Origin: Pollenia angustigena
Taxonomy: Eukaryota; Arthropoda; Insecta; Diptera; Polleniidae
Reading direction: 5' to 3'
Assembly (NCBI GenBank): GCA_930367215.1
Contig: OV884056.1
Location: 92,577,285-92,641,284 of the forward strand
Length of the DNA: 64,000 nt
Of the stretch, positions 11,692-22,170 are shown piece by piece; positions within the stretch are counted from its first letter, which is position 1; every line of letters starts with the position of its first letter. The notes below the pieces were generated by a model. That model searched no databases. It saw only the letters and a program-made list of their open reading frames with translations, and was not told the origin of the DNA. The position numbers were made by a program, and so were the translations under genes.

Positions 11692-12311
11692 CCAATTTCA
11701 TCAAGTTCAGCTATAATTAACTATCAGTTCAAGCTGTCAAAACATATTGTAAGATGGAAGTTAAAGTAATAGTTAGTTTTAACCAGTGTTCGAAAATAAA
11801 CAGTACATTATTTAGCGTTCGGCTCACACACCGAAGAACGATATCTATTTTTTTAGTGTTTGTGTAAACATACACAAACCTTAATACCGTTCGTAACTAT
11901 TTTCAAGAAAGAACCGAACATTATATAATGTTCGGTTCTTCGTTAAAAAACAGAACAATTGTAGTGATACTGTAGAAAAACATTATATTTTAATGTTCTA
12001 TAATGTTTTTTCGTGTGTGTATTTTGTTTTTGTAAAAAATGTTTGGTTTTTTTTTTTATCAGCAAAAAGCGACGAACATTAACGAGCCGAACGGAATTTA
12101 ATGTTCTCATCATTTGTTGAGTATGATGAAAACAGCATTATTTTTGTGTTCGAAAGATGACAAACAGGGAAACGTTATTTTTTTTAATGAATTTCTACAC
12201 AAACACTATTAGCGTTTGTGTTTTCCACAAATCTACCGAACCGAACATTAAAGAACGATATTTAGTGTTTATTTCGAACACTGGTTTTAACTGAACTTGG
12301 TGAAATTGGGG
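11692..12311. mobile_element. Third-level nested TIR element
   Basis: Left CCCAATTTCATCAAGTTCAG and right CTGAACTTGGTGAAATTGGG are inverted complements. A small relative of about 100 bp lies at 12713-12815 (ACCAAGTTCAGC ... AACTTGGTGAAATTGG) inside the same hAT. The hAT MITE 11784-12283 sits within it. No TSD is clear. Confidence 0.55.
11784..12283. mobile_element. hAT MITE with 8-bp TSD GTTTTAAC, innermost
   Basis: 500 bp, starting CAGTGTTCGAAAATAAACA and ending in the inverted form TTTCGAACACTG. GTTTTAAC flanks at 11776-11783 and 12284-12291. Interior copies of AATGTTCGG and CGAACATT make it foldback-rich. Confidence 0.85.
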
Positions 12312-14345
12312 TAAATATTTTAAACTTTTGATTGATTATGCAACAACAATTATATAAAGAAAGAAATACACTTAAAATGTGTAACGTCAAAGGAATTATT
12401 TCCAGTTTATGGCATTTCATAAATATACATATGAAATTACTCCATTTGCGTTTAAAAAGCAAACACCACAAACGAAGCATTTGGCCAGGAACACCATTAC
12501 ATTGCTGTAAGCCATATAAGAAAGGAGAAAATCCTTACTTAGTTCAATACAATTAACTCATTGATTTTGTAAGTACGATTTTCTTTAAACATATTCGTAT
12601 TTAAAGCAATTTACACTACACACATAGTTGCACCAAGCATATAGAGTTTGAGAAAATGTTTGTTTCCTAAATTAATTTTCCAATTTTAAATAATTTTTAA
12701 ATTATTTACGGCTAATTTTACCAAGTTCAGCTATAATTAACTATTACTAAAACAATAGGTTTTTTGACTTTTATAATGAAAGTTAATTAAACCTAAACTT
12801 GGTGAAATTGGCCATTAATCTATAAAATCCAAAAAAAAAATAGTTTGGTTTATTTTTATTACACAAAATCTGAAAATATTTAAAATCAAGTGCAATTGAA
12901 AACGATGAATATTTTCAAAAAAATTTTTGTAAAAATTAACTTATCTTTTTCTTATTTCAGTAGTTTAGGTAAAGAAAAGTGGTCCTTAAAGGTATTAGGT
13001 ATTTTTATAAATTTTGAACACGGATAATTTTCCAAATTTGTTTGTTTTCAATTTTACGTGATTTCGATTTCCAGAACATGCCCGAAAATCAAAAAAGTTC
13101 TAAAAATTAACGATAACTGTGTTGCAATAAGTATTTTTTTAGTACTTAAAAAAAATTTAGATTTTATTTTTGTCTTTCTCAGGTGTGGAAAGGGAAAGAC
13201 TATTAAAAGAGGTAGCCATAAAATCATAACAACACGAAAATATACCACTACTACGAGCCACCCATTATAATTGAGATTTCTACTGTGTATTTATGAGAAA
13301 ACAATGACCCCAGCGAAAAAACTCTTATTATTTTCAAACTTTTTTTTTTAACACAACATAATTTTTTGTAAGCTTGTTCTGTTAAATATATACTGAGCAA
13401 AAAAAAAAAAAACAGTACAAAAAACAGTACAAAGTGTAAAAAACAGTACATTTGCGTACTGTTTTAGGAGTTGTGCATAAAACAGTACAATTGCAAAAAA
13501 CCAGTACATGTACTGCTTAAAACAGTTCGTATGGCAACCCTACTCTTAGAAGGCTTTCCAGAGAATGACTGTCAAAAGTTATCTTGAAGGGTTTTTAAGA
13601 AAGGTATGTTAAAAGGCCTTTCAATTAATGGCTCTTAAAATGCCTTTCAGACCATCCTTCTACAAATGCCTTTGAATAAAGGTCAGATTGAAGGGCTATC
13701 AGTCTAAAACACTAAGGAATATTTCCTTACAAATGAAATTAGAAAGCTGAAAAGGTTTCATGTACATATTAGATCTCCAATATAGAAAATGAAACAACAC
13801 TTAACTTTTTATATATGTACTTATGTATACCTATATTACAAACGTATGTTTATATATTTTATTAAACTTATTGTAGTTTAATAACACATGTGATACTTTT
13901 TTTTTATTGAAATAATCAAATTTGCTAAATATTGTAAAATAAATTGTAAATAAAAGTATACCTAGTACATATAATAAAAAAAAACTTTTAAGCACAAGTA
14001 CCTATCTTCCTTGATGAACAAAACTCAACCACAAAGCATACAGAGATGAAAAAAGTGACGTATGAAAAATGTCCAAATCATTTGCGAGGGCAGCTTTCGA
14101 AGAAAGAGAAAGAAAAAGTTTTTTTGGTAGTGAAGTGGCAATGTGTAAAAACAGGCCGCTACTATCAACACGAACTGCGTAATCAAAACAAAAAATGCAA
14201 AAAGGGCAGCTTTAGAAGAAAGAGACGGGAAAAACGCAAAATCTTCCGTCTCGTGACGTCTCTGTATGCTCTGTGACTCAACTATGTAATATGATTTACA
14301 TTATTGTTTTTATTTTGTATTTTAATATGTACCTACTTTGTGACT

Positions 14346-14520
14346 TTGTTTTTATAACGGGATCTGAATTCTTTCGCTTTGGCGAAAGAAAACAAAACAT
14401 TTTACTCTTTCTCTTTTCAACTTCAACTAAAATGATTTACAACATATGTTACTTTGTTTTTGTAACGGGATCTGAATTCGTTTGCTTTTGCTTGTGCAAA
14501 ACAAAACTGTTACTCCTTCT
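14346..14520 (+). repeat. Two direct repeats of about 113 bp spacing
   Basis: GACTTTGTTTTTATAACGGG and its near copy (from about 14451) each run on into ATCTGAATTC and a TACTC(C)TTCTC segment. They lie in the outer CCCAGCGGG element. Confidence 0.5.
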
Positions 14521-14881
14521 CATGGCCCATCTATCAGGTCTGCTTACTTGTATAAAAACAAAAAAACTTTTTCTTTTAAGCTGTCAAAAACTTACTACCA
14601 CATATACAAAGCAAAAGGAAAAAACGTGTATGTAAACAACTTTTGAAAGCTCAAAAGAACCAAAACAATGATCATCAGGCTTCTTGCGCAGACCTTTTCA
14701 ATGGGCCTTGCTCCTTCTTTTCTCGCTTCTCATACCAAAGAGCCGAGACCTTCTATGAGGCATTCTTTAGCAGTTACGTAAGACTAGTAATTAAATAAAA
14801 AAATTTTTTAAGCAGGCCTTTAAAAAGGCCTGAAGTAAGAAGGTCTTCTAAGTTTTCCCGCTGGGTAGATGTACATATATA

Positions 14882-15865
14882 AAGGGTGTTTTTTATAGAG
14901 TGACACATGTTTAAATCATAATTAAACAAGGAAATATATTTTTTAATATCAATGAAACGGGCTTTATTGGAAAGAAAATTTTATGAAATTAATGTTTAAA
15001 TACGATTTCTGCCATGTGGCCGCCAAGGCTGGCGCGTAGAAGGCGCAATCGGGAACCCAAATGCGACAATTCTGCTTATTTACGTACCCATTCAACCAGA
15101 AATGGGCTTCATCGGAAAATATAATTTTGAATGGAAATTCAAAATCAATATCAATTTGTGCTTCAGCCCATTCGCCGAATTATTTTGATTATAAATTTGA
15201 ACAATTTGCACGCGTTGCTCTGGTGTAAGTTGATTCATCATGAAATTTCAAATCAACCTTAACAACAAACATCTATTAACTGTTTTAATTAAAGACAAAA
15301 TGTATTCAAGACCATCATTTGGCATTCTCATGAAATGTTTCAGCTGCGTGGAATCTTCGGCCCGTAATTCTTCAAGTAACGTATTTTGGAAACTCAAATC
15401 TACTCGCCGGAGCACCCAATTTCTCACCCAAACACTTCTTTTTGTTTCTTTTTATTTTAACTTGCTTTTTCTTTCTAATTATATATGCTGCAATTGCAGC
15501 TGCCAATCTTGTTTGGCCACAAGACATTTTCACACTGGCATATTTAAAAAACAAACTACTGGAAGTTATTTTCACATTATTATGTGTAAACACTCCTGCA
15601 ATTTCTTGCGCAAGTTCGTCGTAAAAAGTTCTAAAAACTACTTCTGGAAGTAAACTTCCGCAAGTTTTGTTTTAAGTGAAAACACTCCGGGAAGAACTTG
15701 CAGAAGTTCTTCCGCAAGTAACTTGCTAGTGGACACACGGCTTTACATGGGTGCAGAAGTTCTTCCGCAAGTAACTTGCTAGTGGACACACGGCTTTACA
15801 TGGGTGCTCAAATAAAGCAGTGATGCCAAATCAAATTGTAACACTCTAAAAAAAAAAACACCCTT
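14882..15865 (-). mobile_element. DD41D mariner (rosa-like) relic
   Basis: TIR AAGGGTGTTTTTTATAGAGTG at the left and ...ACACTC(A)nACACCCTT at the right, with TA on each side. The minus strand near 15060-15130 encodes IIFSDEAHFWLNGYVNKQNC, the first catalytic Asp region of the same transposase family as 54201-55279. The rest of the frame is broken. A 53-bp tandem duplication lies in its right part. Confidence 0.75.
15700..15805 (+). repeat. 53-bp tandem duplication
   Basis: Two adjacent identical 53-bp units each start GCAGAAGTTCTTCCGCAAGT and end CTTTACATGGGT. Upstream AAGTTCTTCC/GGAAGAACTT pairs make the area foldback-prone. Confidence 0.8.
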
Positions 15866-15974
15866 TACATATGTACGTAACATCCCGAAATCGATTTAAT
15901 TTATTTTAACTTCCGAACCAGTTTGAATATTGTTAAATATCATTAAAAGTTTAATAATTTTTCTGCACTTTCAG

Positions 15975-16416
15975 TCATATTTTTAATGCAGTTTATAATA
16001 ACATCAGCCATACCCTGTGATTCGTGTGGCAATGAATGTGCCAATGCCTGTGGTACCAAGCACTTTAGGTAATCGACCCTTTTAAAAATTAATATATTAA
16101 CGATAATTAAAAAGTTCTTTTTTTATCTAGAACCTGCTGTTTTAATTATTTGCGCAAGCGCACCGATCCAAATGCCATGAAAATGATAACGAATAAACGA
16201 TTAATTGACTTTATAATGTTGCAAGGACGGGCCATGTTTACACAAAATGAATTAAGCCATGAGAGAAAGCAGCAGCAGAAACAACAACAGCAGCAGCAAC
16301 AACTTTTAAATGAACAACAGAAAATATTGTTACCCAGATCGACATTTCCTTTCAACGATGAAGAACGTCCTAATGGCACTTTTATATTGGAAGACCTACA
16401 GGCATATTACGACTAA
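15975..16416 (+). CDS. Trissin: Trissin neuropeptide precursor, last two coding exons
   Basis: Exon 15975-16068 follows a strong acceptor (CTGCACTTTCAG). A 62-bp intron (16069-16130, GT...CTAG) leads to exon 16131-16416, which ends in TAA. The exons encode the end of a hydrophobic signal peptide (IFLMQFIITSA), then IPCDSCGNECANACGTKHF and RTCCFNYL, then an RKR processing site. The six cysteines match the three-disulfide peptide trissin, ligand of the GPCR TrissinR in Drosophila. The tail carries a short polyglutamine run and ends near FILEDLQAYYD. The intron splits the arginine codon after HF. The first exon with the start ATG is not identified; the ATG at 15988 would give too short a signal peptide. 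A mariner relic ends 109 bp upstream of the acceptor. Confidence 0.92.
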
Positions 16417-16582
16417 AGAATGTTGACGAAATTACTTGAGATAAAACTGGCGATAACAATGATTATAATGATCTCAAACATGTTGCTGATGATGTTGGTG
16501 CTGATGACGACGACGACGACAATGATTTAATGAAACTGTAAATGAAGATGATTTCGATGATGATGTTGATGAATTATATTAT

Positions 16583-16588
16583 AATAAA
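16583..16588 (+). terminator. Trissin: Polyadenylation signal of Trissin
   Basis: AATAAA, 166 nt after the stop codon. The intervening 3' UTR is rich in GAT/GAC triplets (about 16480-16570), so it could be mistaken for an acidic coding tail. Confidence 0.6.
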
Positions 16589-16897
16589 TTTTGTACAAAT
16601 ACTTTATTAGAACTATGTATGTATGTAGATGCATTCAATTGTATGTTTGAAATATTATTTTTTTCCTTTTTTCTACACATTTTAAAAGGAGCGTTTTATT
16701 TTGAATGCCTTAAGTGCAATTTAACTAAAGACTTAAAAGTTGTTTTGTCGTATAAATCTAAAATAATCACAAGAAATGAGAAACAAAATGGATGCAAACG
16801 CTATTAAAAATTTTATAATACTTTTATAATGACTGTGCCCCAAAATAGTCTTTAGGGATATAACGAAATATGTCCATAACGAAAACGTATCTCTGTG

Positions 16898-17611
16898 CCC
16901 ATGTTCTGTAACTCTCGCGTCGAGAAAGTTTTCGAGTGAAATGTGTGAAATGAAACAAAAATGCCATAAATTGAAACAAACTGCTGTTTTTCTCACTTAA
17001 CTGTGTCTGTAACTTTTTTGGCGAGAACAAGCTGTCACGTAAGGAAATTACTCGCCAATTTACAGAAAAAGTGTGTCTGTAACATTTTGGTGAGAAAAGT
17101 TCCCGCTTTGAACTGTCAAATAAACTCACGAATAAAAATGGGGCGAGAAAAAATTTTAACACTAAAAAACAATTAAAAATGCAAAGAATAATAATAATAA
17201 TATTTTATTCTTGGCACATTTTTCATTGTTTTATTATTTTGCTTTTAACATTTTTATAAAATATACGAATGTCTTCAAGGCTCGTTTGCAAACAACAAAC
17301 ATTAAAGTCGCTCTTTACACAATTTGGTATAGCCGACGGTTGTTTTCGCCGCCGTCGTTGAAAAATTTTCAATTTTAGTAAATTTTGCTCGCAGTCAACG
17401 ATATGTGCTACTGGCGTTCTGAACGTCTGCAATGTCACATCGGCTTCGAGTTCAATATTATGACATTTATAACATAACGACGTAATCTCTTTTGATAGTT
17501 TTCGACATGAGTTACGGACACACATTTTTCTCACTTTTCGAGAAACGATGGAATATTTTGTTTTACATCTTGTCGATGCAAGAAGTTCTCACTAAAGTTA
17601 CAGAACATGGG
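16898..17611. mobile_element. TIR element CCCATGTTCTGTAACT
   Basis: The ends CCCATGTTCTGTAACT and AGTTACAGAACATGGG are perfect inverses 714 bp apart. Internal GTGTCTGTAAC(A)TTTT repeats echo the TIR. A minus-strand frame at 17534-17223 (103 codons) has several Cys but no domain I recognise. TSD not resolved. Confidence 0.65.
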
Positions 17612-17669
17612 TACTGGTTTCATTGATTTCACAAAAAGATCTTGACATTTCGTTGAAATTTTTGATATA

Positions 17670-18615
17670 TTTTAATCAGCTCATCCAATTCAAATTTCAT
17701 TAAATTATTTTAATGAAGGAAGGAATTTTACAACATGATATCAATTGAAATTTATCAAAGTATATTTATACCAAGTACATGCAAGACTACAACAAATCAA
17801 CAATAAAAAACAACAACATTCATTTTGTTTGTGTAAAAACATTTGATACTGTCAAACAGCCAAACATAACACAGGGTCTCTACCTGAGATAAGATATAAG
17901 ATTTTTATATCAGCAAACGTCAAATTCAATCGCAGAGAGTATTATCTTACGTGTGGACTCTCAAATAGTGTTTGTATTAATATTATAATAAATGTTATGA
18001 GACAGTTGTTATAAGAAATCTTATAACAACTATCTTATAAGATGAGCTGTCAAAAATACACATACCATGTTTAATTTTTTTGTGCAAATAGTGAAAATCT
18101 TGTGATAAGTGTTTAAAAAACCATTTTTTTAACTAAAAAACAAGAAAAAAACTAAAAAAAAGAGTAAAAACGACACAAGTTTACTGCGCGAGAGTCATTC
18201 GATTATGAAATCTTATAAGATACGTGTTCCCCTTGTTTAAGATTAAGATTAACATGAAGAAACTTGTTCTCTCATTCTGCCGACGTTCTCTCACATATTA
18301 TATCAGATATTATCTTAGGTGAAGACCCCATGTAAAGAAAACAAAAAAAAAAAAAAAAAAAAAAAAAATCATGGCGCTCTAAAATGTAAGCAAATTTTGA
18401 CACTATCGAAAATAAAACAACTGAACAGCTGATCACTTGCATGTACTTGTAATAAATATCCTTTGAAATTTATTGATAATTTTTATTCTTGACGGAACAG
18501 GGGATTGAACTCGGGTCGAATATACATGTTTCGAGAATAACCACATTCATATAATCAGAATTCCTTGCAGTTGTACCATTTCCGCCACTGCAACGGCTGG
18601 CAGTCTAAAGTCAAA
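17670..18615 (-). mobile_element. tRNA-derived SINE, split by a hAT MITE
   Basis: On the minus strand an A-box-like TGGCGGAAATGG (18576-18587) is followed 66 nt later by a B-box GTTCAATCC (18502-18510), then a body that reappears near 57500 (GGAATTTTACAACATGA). Pol III boxes plus a shared body indicate a tRNA-derived SINE. The hAT MITE 17756-18465 interrupts the body. Exact ends are uncertain. Confidence 0.6.
17756..18465. mobile_element. hAT MITE with 8-bp TSD AAATTTAT
   Basis: Begins CAAAGTATATTTATACC and ends ...AATATCCTTTG; TSD AAATTTAT at 17748-17755 and 18466-18473. 710 bp, no coding potential. Interior repeats of CTTATAAGAT and a 28-A run near 18341. Confidence 0.8.
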
Positions 18616-18987
18616 TATTAATCTTTTAACCAATGGCATTGGTGGATCGAACTTTGGTCCAATTCATTATCATTTTATTTATTTAATATATTAACGGCGC
18701 CAATCTGTTTTCATATTAACTAAACCTAGTTTTACTAAAAACTCACAAAGCCAGCCTTAAAGTATAACCGCGCAAACATGTACGAGTTATTATTATAAAT
18801 AACCCAAACACAATACACTTCTTATTTATTCCAAATTTCACTAATCATCCTTCCTTGAGGGGGCTATTATACAAAGTTTAAAAATTGCAACAAAATTGGC
18901 TCACACAGCTCTTAAGATATAAGGGCAACATATGACCGAACCCATTATAAAAATAAAATTTAGTGGGATGGCTCATACTTTTCACCC

Positions 18988-19927
18988 GGCGGGGTGCAAT
19001 AACGCCTTAAGAAATAAGGCCTTTAAGGCTTTATTTCTCAATGGAAAGTGAAATAAGGCCTTTATTTCCAAAAAGGTTTTATTGCACTTTAAAAGTGAAA
19101 TAAAGTCGTAAAGGGGTTATTACACTTAAATTTCTTTTTAAATGAAGCAATAAAATTTCTTATTTTCTTATTATATTTTATTGAACAATTATAAAAAATT
19201 TCATATTAACAAAAAATAATAGAACATTAATAATTAAAAAAAAACAAATGTTAATTTAACTGCAACAATATTGAAAATCTTTGCTTTATAAAGTTTTTCT
19301 GCGTGGCGGCCTGCGGCCGCTCTTAGGAGTTTTCTCCTCCATGGGACGCGGCAGGTGGCTTCGCTGAATAAAGTTTCCCTGCGCGCGTCACACTACGGTT
19401 GATAATGAGTCGCGCGCAGGAAAACTGTATTCAGCGAAGCCACCTGCCGCGTGCCATGGAGGAGAAAACCCCTAAGAGCGGCCGCAGGCCGCCTCGCAGA
19501 AAAACTGTATTAAGTGAAGATTTAGGTGGCTTTTTCCTACGTAGTGCATAAAGTCCATGGACATTATGTCACTATTCGTGCGTCACAATGTTCATGGACA
19601 TTATGACACGCCACCGGAAATATATACTTACATGTTAATTATGAGCAATATGTATTATTAGGAGTTGTTTAAAGATATTGGAACTACTAATCGGTCGAAA
19701 TGCTGCTACCAACAACAACAAAAATCGATAAATTGAACAGTGTAACAAAAGAATCAAAAAATATAAAATAAAGGCTTTATTGCACCATTGGCTAAATTCC
19801 AATAAAGGCTTTATTTCACTTTCAATTGAGCAGTAAAGCCTTTTTCGCAAAAAAGGTCTTATTTCTCAATTGAAAGTGAAATAAAGCCTTAAAGGCCTTA
19901 TTTCTTAAGGCGTTATTGCACCCCGCC
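18988..19927. mobile_element. Foldback element A with GC-rich palindromic core
   Basis: Long TIRs beginning GGCGGGGTGCAATAACGCC are built of AAATAAGGCCTTT/AAAGGC subrepeats. Flanks TTTTCACCC and TTTTCACTC (18979-18987, 19928-19936) match in 8 of 9 bases, a 9-bp TSD as in Foldback or Mutator-like elements. The centre holds a GC-rich palindrome (19300-19499). Confidence 0.75.
19300..19499. repeat. GC-rich palindrome core
   Basis: Arms 19300-19392 and 19407-19499 are near-perfect inverses: GCGGCCTGCGGCCGC, TTTTCTCCTCCATGG, GGCAGGTGGCTTCGCTGAAT and their complements. GC content is far above the surroundings. Parts recur at 46110-46185 and, in changed form, at 20328-20830 and 49840-50010. Confidence 0.85.
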
Positions 19928-20250
19928 TTTTCACTCATGTAAGGGCATCCTAGGAGCTGTGGGTGTCAACTGTGGCTGTAGGCAAAATCGCCCAAAGAAA
20001 AATGGCCCAAAAAAATAAATGAAAAATCGCCCAAAAAAATTCCATGTAAAATTGGGCCTGAATTCATATGAAAAGTGACCCAAAATTGTTGGGCTATTTT
20101 TCGTTACTATTGGGTGATTTTTCGTTATTTAAATTTTATATGAAAAATAGTCCATTTTTTCGGGCATACTATTTGTCTAAATCATTCATTATTACTATAC
20201 GACGTATTCCTAAATGTTATTTATAAAAAAAACGGGAAATATTGCAAAAA

Positions 20251-20860
20251 GGTGGCATGTCATAACGTCCAGTGTCATAGTGTCCGTGGACAAATTCGAA
20301 AGCATAGCTTACAAACTTGAAAGCATAGCCGGCCTTAGGCCGGGCCCAAGGATTTTCTCCTCTTTGATAAAAACAAGTACCGGCTTCGCTAACTAAAGCT
20401 TCTGTGCACAGCCGGTCTTTGGCCAGGGGCAGGGATTTTCTCCTCTATGGTATAACAAAAACCGGCTTCGCTAACTAAAGCTTCTCTGCCCAGCCGGCCT
20501 TCGGCCAGGCGCAAGTATTTTCTCCTCTATGGTATAACAAATACTGGCTTCGATAACTAAAGTTTATCTGCGAAGTCGGCCTTCGTTCGGAAACAAGGCA
20601 GATTTTAGAAGCTTTACTTAGCGAAACCGGTAATTGTTATACCATAAAGAAAAAAAATCCCTGCGCCCGCCCAAAGGCCGTCTGCGCAGAGAAACTTTAG
20701 TTAGCGAAGCCGGTCTTTGTTATATCATACAGGAGAAAATCCTTGCGCCCGGCCGAAGGCCGGCTATGCAGAGAAGCTTTAGTTAGCGAAGCCGGTTTTT
20801 GTTACAACATAGGGGAGAAAATCCTTCCGCCCAAAAGTGTTTTCGTTATAAGTTTAATAA
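20251..20860. mobile_element. Foldback element B, truncated copy
   Basis: Left end GGTGGCATGTCATAACGTCC matches the complete copy at 49661-50350. The right end is missing. Its middle is the GC-rich tandem and inverted array 20328-20830. Confidence 0.65.
20328..20830. repeat. 82-83 bp GC-rich minisatellite in inverted arrays
   Basis: Three direct units (starts about 20328, 20411, 20493) each contain GCCGGCCTTCGGCC, GGATTTTCTCCTCTATGG, TATAACAA and GGCTTCGCTAACTAAAG. They are followed by about three units in reverse orientation (20600-20830). Each unit is itself partly palindromic. Confidence 0.8.
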
Positions 20861-20863
20861 ATG

Positions 20864-21019
20864 CACCCAGAGAAAAAACAACAAAACCATTTTTAAAAAA
20901 ATGTTGACCATATTATGTTTAATTTAACCAAATCATTGTCATCGACAACCACATTATGGTAAAATAAGTTTCTTTAAAAATAGTTTTGTTGGTTGTGACC
21001 ATAATAAAACATGTTTTTT
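20864..21019. mobile_element. CACCCAGAGAAAAAAC MITE inside foldback B
   Basis: Same sequence and same position relative to GCGCCCAAAAGTGTTTTCG as the copy at 50032-50195, so it was already inside the parent element. It resembles the ends of the larger CACGCAAAGAAAAAAC elements at 28794 and 43758. The right TIR is lost here. Confidence 0.6.
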
Positions 21020-21839
21020 ACATTTGTAAGTAACTAAATTTATATGAATAATAAACACTGTTTTGCAAATTGGGTAATTTCTAATTTTTTTTTTTTTTTT
21101 GGGAAAAAATTCGCTTTTCTTTTTGGGTCATTTTTCATTTTTATTTTGGGCCCTTTTTCGTTTCTTTTGGGCAAAATTTCATACATAACTTTTTTGGTCA
21201 TTTTTCATGTTCTTTTGGGCGATTCTTCATTTGGGCGATTTTTAATTTTTTTTTTGGGCCATTTTTCTTTGGGCGATATTTCCTACAGCCGTCAACTGTT
21301 TACAATTTCACAAAATTTTAAACTTTGTGTGGGAGCCCTCTTAAGGAATGAAAATTAGGGGTAAGTATGTTAAGCAAAAATAAGGGGTGTCGCTCCTATA
21401 TGGGACCCCTCTAGCAGTGAATCTTTGGCGGTTAATGAGTTTTTTTTTAGAAATTGTTTCCTTTATTCACTCATTTTAAGCTTGACGTGCGTCCGTTTCA
21501 CCTCGCCCTACCCACAAATTTTTTGGTTTATGCATTTTTTTCAAACCTAACAAAATTAAGGGTAGCGTTACAACAAATAAATGGTTGTTCTTATTATTTT
21601 TGTTACAAGTACGAGTCTACCCAATAATGAAAAGAAAGTGAATATTCATTCTCTGGTATGTATGTACATGTGTATGTGTTACATATCATTGATCGTTTAA
21701 AAGTCCTTCCGATGCCAGTTATGTAACGAATATTACATCTTGCAATAGTCAGACGCAGATTCAGTGTGTGCTGCGCATTCGAAGTGTTCAAATTTGGTCA
21801 GGCTTGTGCATCATCGCAGTGTTCGCACTGGCGAAAATA

Positions 21840-21908
21840 TCGCTTCTGCTGGCTGATATGTGGTTTTAACAAGACGGCTCCACAAGCCGCACAACGAACG
21901 CCCAGTCA
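21840..21908 (+). pseudogene. Fragment of DD41D mariner transposase
   Basis: GATATGTGGTTTTAACAAGA and the following CGGCTCCAC...GCACAACG correspond to the DMWFKQDGATCHTA region of the transposase at 54752-55174. Very short and stopped by TAA. Confidence 0.5.
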
Positions 21909-21911
21909 ATA

Positions 21912-21998
21912 CTGAACGGAATCGGAATTATTTTTTAAGTGTAGTAAAGCATTAATTTGAGTTACACAATACTAAAAAAATAATTTCGATTCGTTCAG
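21912..21998. mobile_element. 87-bp palindromic MITE with TA TSD
   Basis: CTGAACGGAATCGGAATTAT and its inverse ending CGATTCGTTCAG are flanked by TA. It is mostly two arms. Confidence 0.6.
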
Positions 21999-22170
21999 TA
22001 TCTACTGAAAGAATTAGAAATAAAATTGTTTTCGAATCGAGAAAGTACACGATCACGACTGCCAGAATTAGGCCCAGGTAATATACATATATCGATGGTT
22101 ACAGAAAGCAATGCTGGCATTGCATCCATACTGTAGTGCAAGATTTTCATATCCACTTTGTTGATATATA

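Larger units (their letters stand above)
11568..13542. mobile_element. hAT-like element with 8-bp TSD CTCTTAGA
   Basis: It begins TAGGGTAGCCA and ends TGGCAACCCTA. The 8 bp CTCTTAGA flank it at 11560-11567 and 13543-13550. The TIR and 8-bp TSD fit hAT. AACAGTACA motifs repeat near both ends. No transposase is recognisable. It hosts two further elements. Confidence 0.85.
11374..14868. mobile_element. TIR element CCCAGCGGGAAAA, outermost of a four-level nest
   Basis: It begins CCCAGCGGGAAAA and ends TTTTCCCGCTGGG, with TA on both sides. A second copy (55530-56034) lacks the nested insertions. Interior copies of AGAAGGCCTT and AGGCCTT form imperfect subrepeats. A hAT-like element (11568-13542) splits its left part. 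A 230-bp frame at 14046-14276 rich in K/R shows no recognisable domain. The superfamily is unresolved; the TSD could be TA or obscured. Confidence 0.65.
19974..21290. mobile_element. Foldback element D with 9-bp TSD GTCAACTGT
   Basis: Ends GGCTGTAGG...CCTACAGCC are followed inward by AATCGCCCAAA/TTTGGGCGATT subrepeats. GTCAACTGT flanks exactly at 19965-19973 and 21291-21299. It contains a truncated foldback B (from 20251) and a small TIR element (20864-21019). Confidence 0.85.

Noticed and set aside
14046..14276. Basic 76-residue frame
   Set aside because: Lies within the CCCAGCGGG element, has low-complexity K/R composition and no homologue I recognise.
16146..16379. Minus-strand frame with a cysteine run
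   Set aside because: It is the complement of the polyglutamine tract of Trissin.
17223..17534. 103-residue frame with several cysteines
   Set aside because: Sits entirely inside a TIR element with no splice or domain support; noted with that element instead of being called a gene.
19300..19499. Bacterial or vector contamination (GC-rich, NotI-like GCGGCCGC)
   Set aside because: It is a perfect palindrome inside a foldback with a TSD, and related cores recur at other sites, so it is part of the element.
20328..20830. CRISPR-like array of regular repeats
   Set aside because: Units are contiguous and inverted with no unique spacers; it is a minisatellite within a foldback element.
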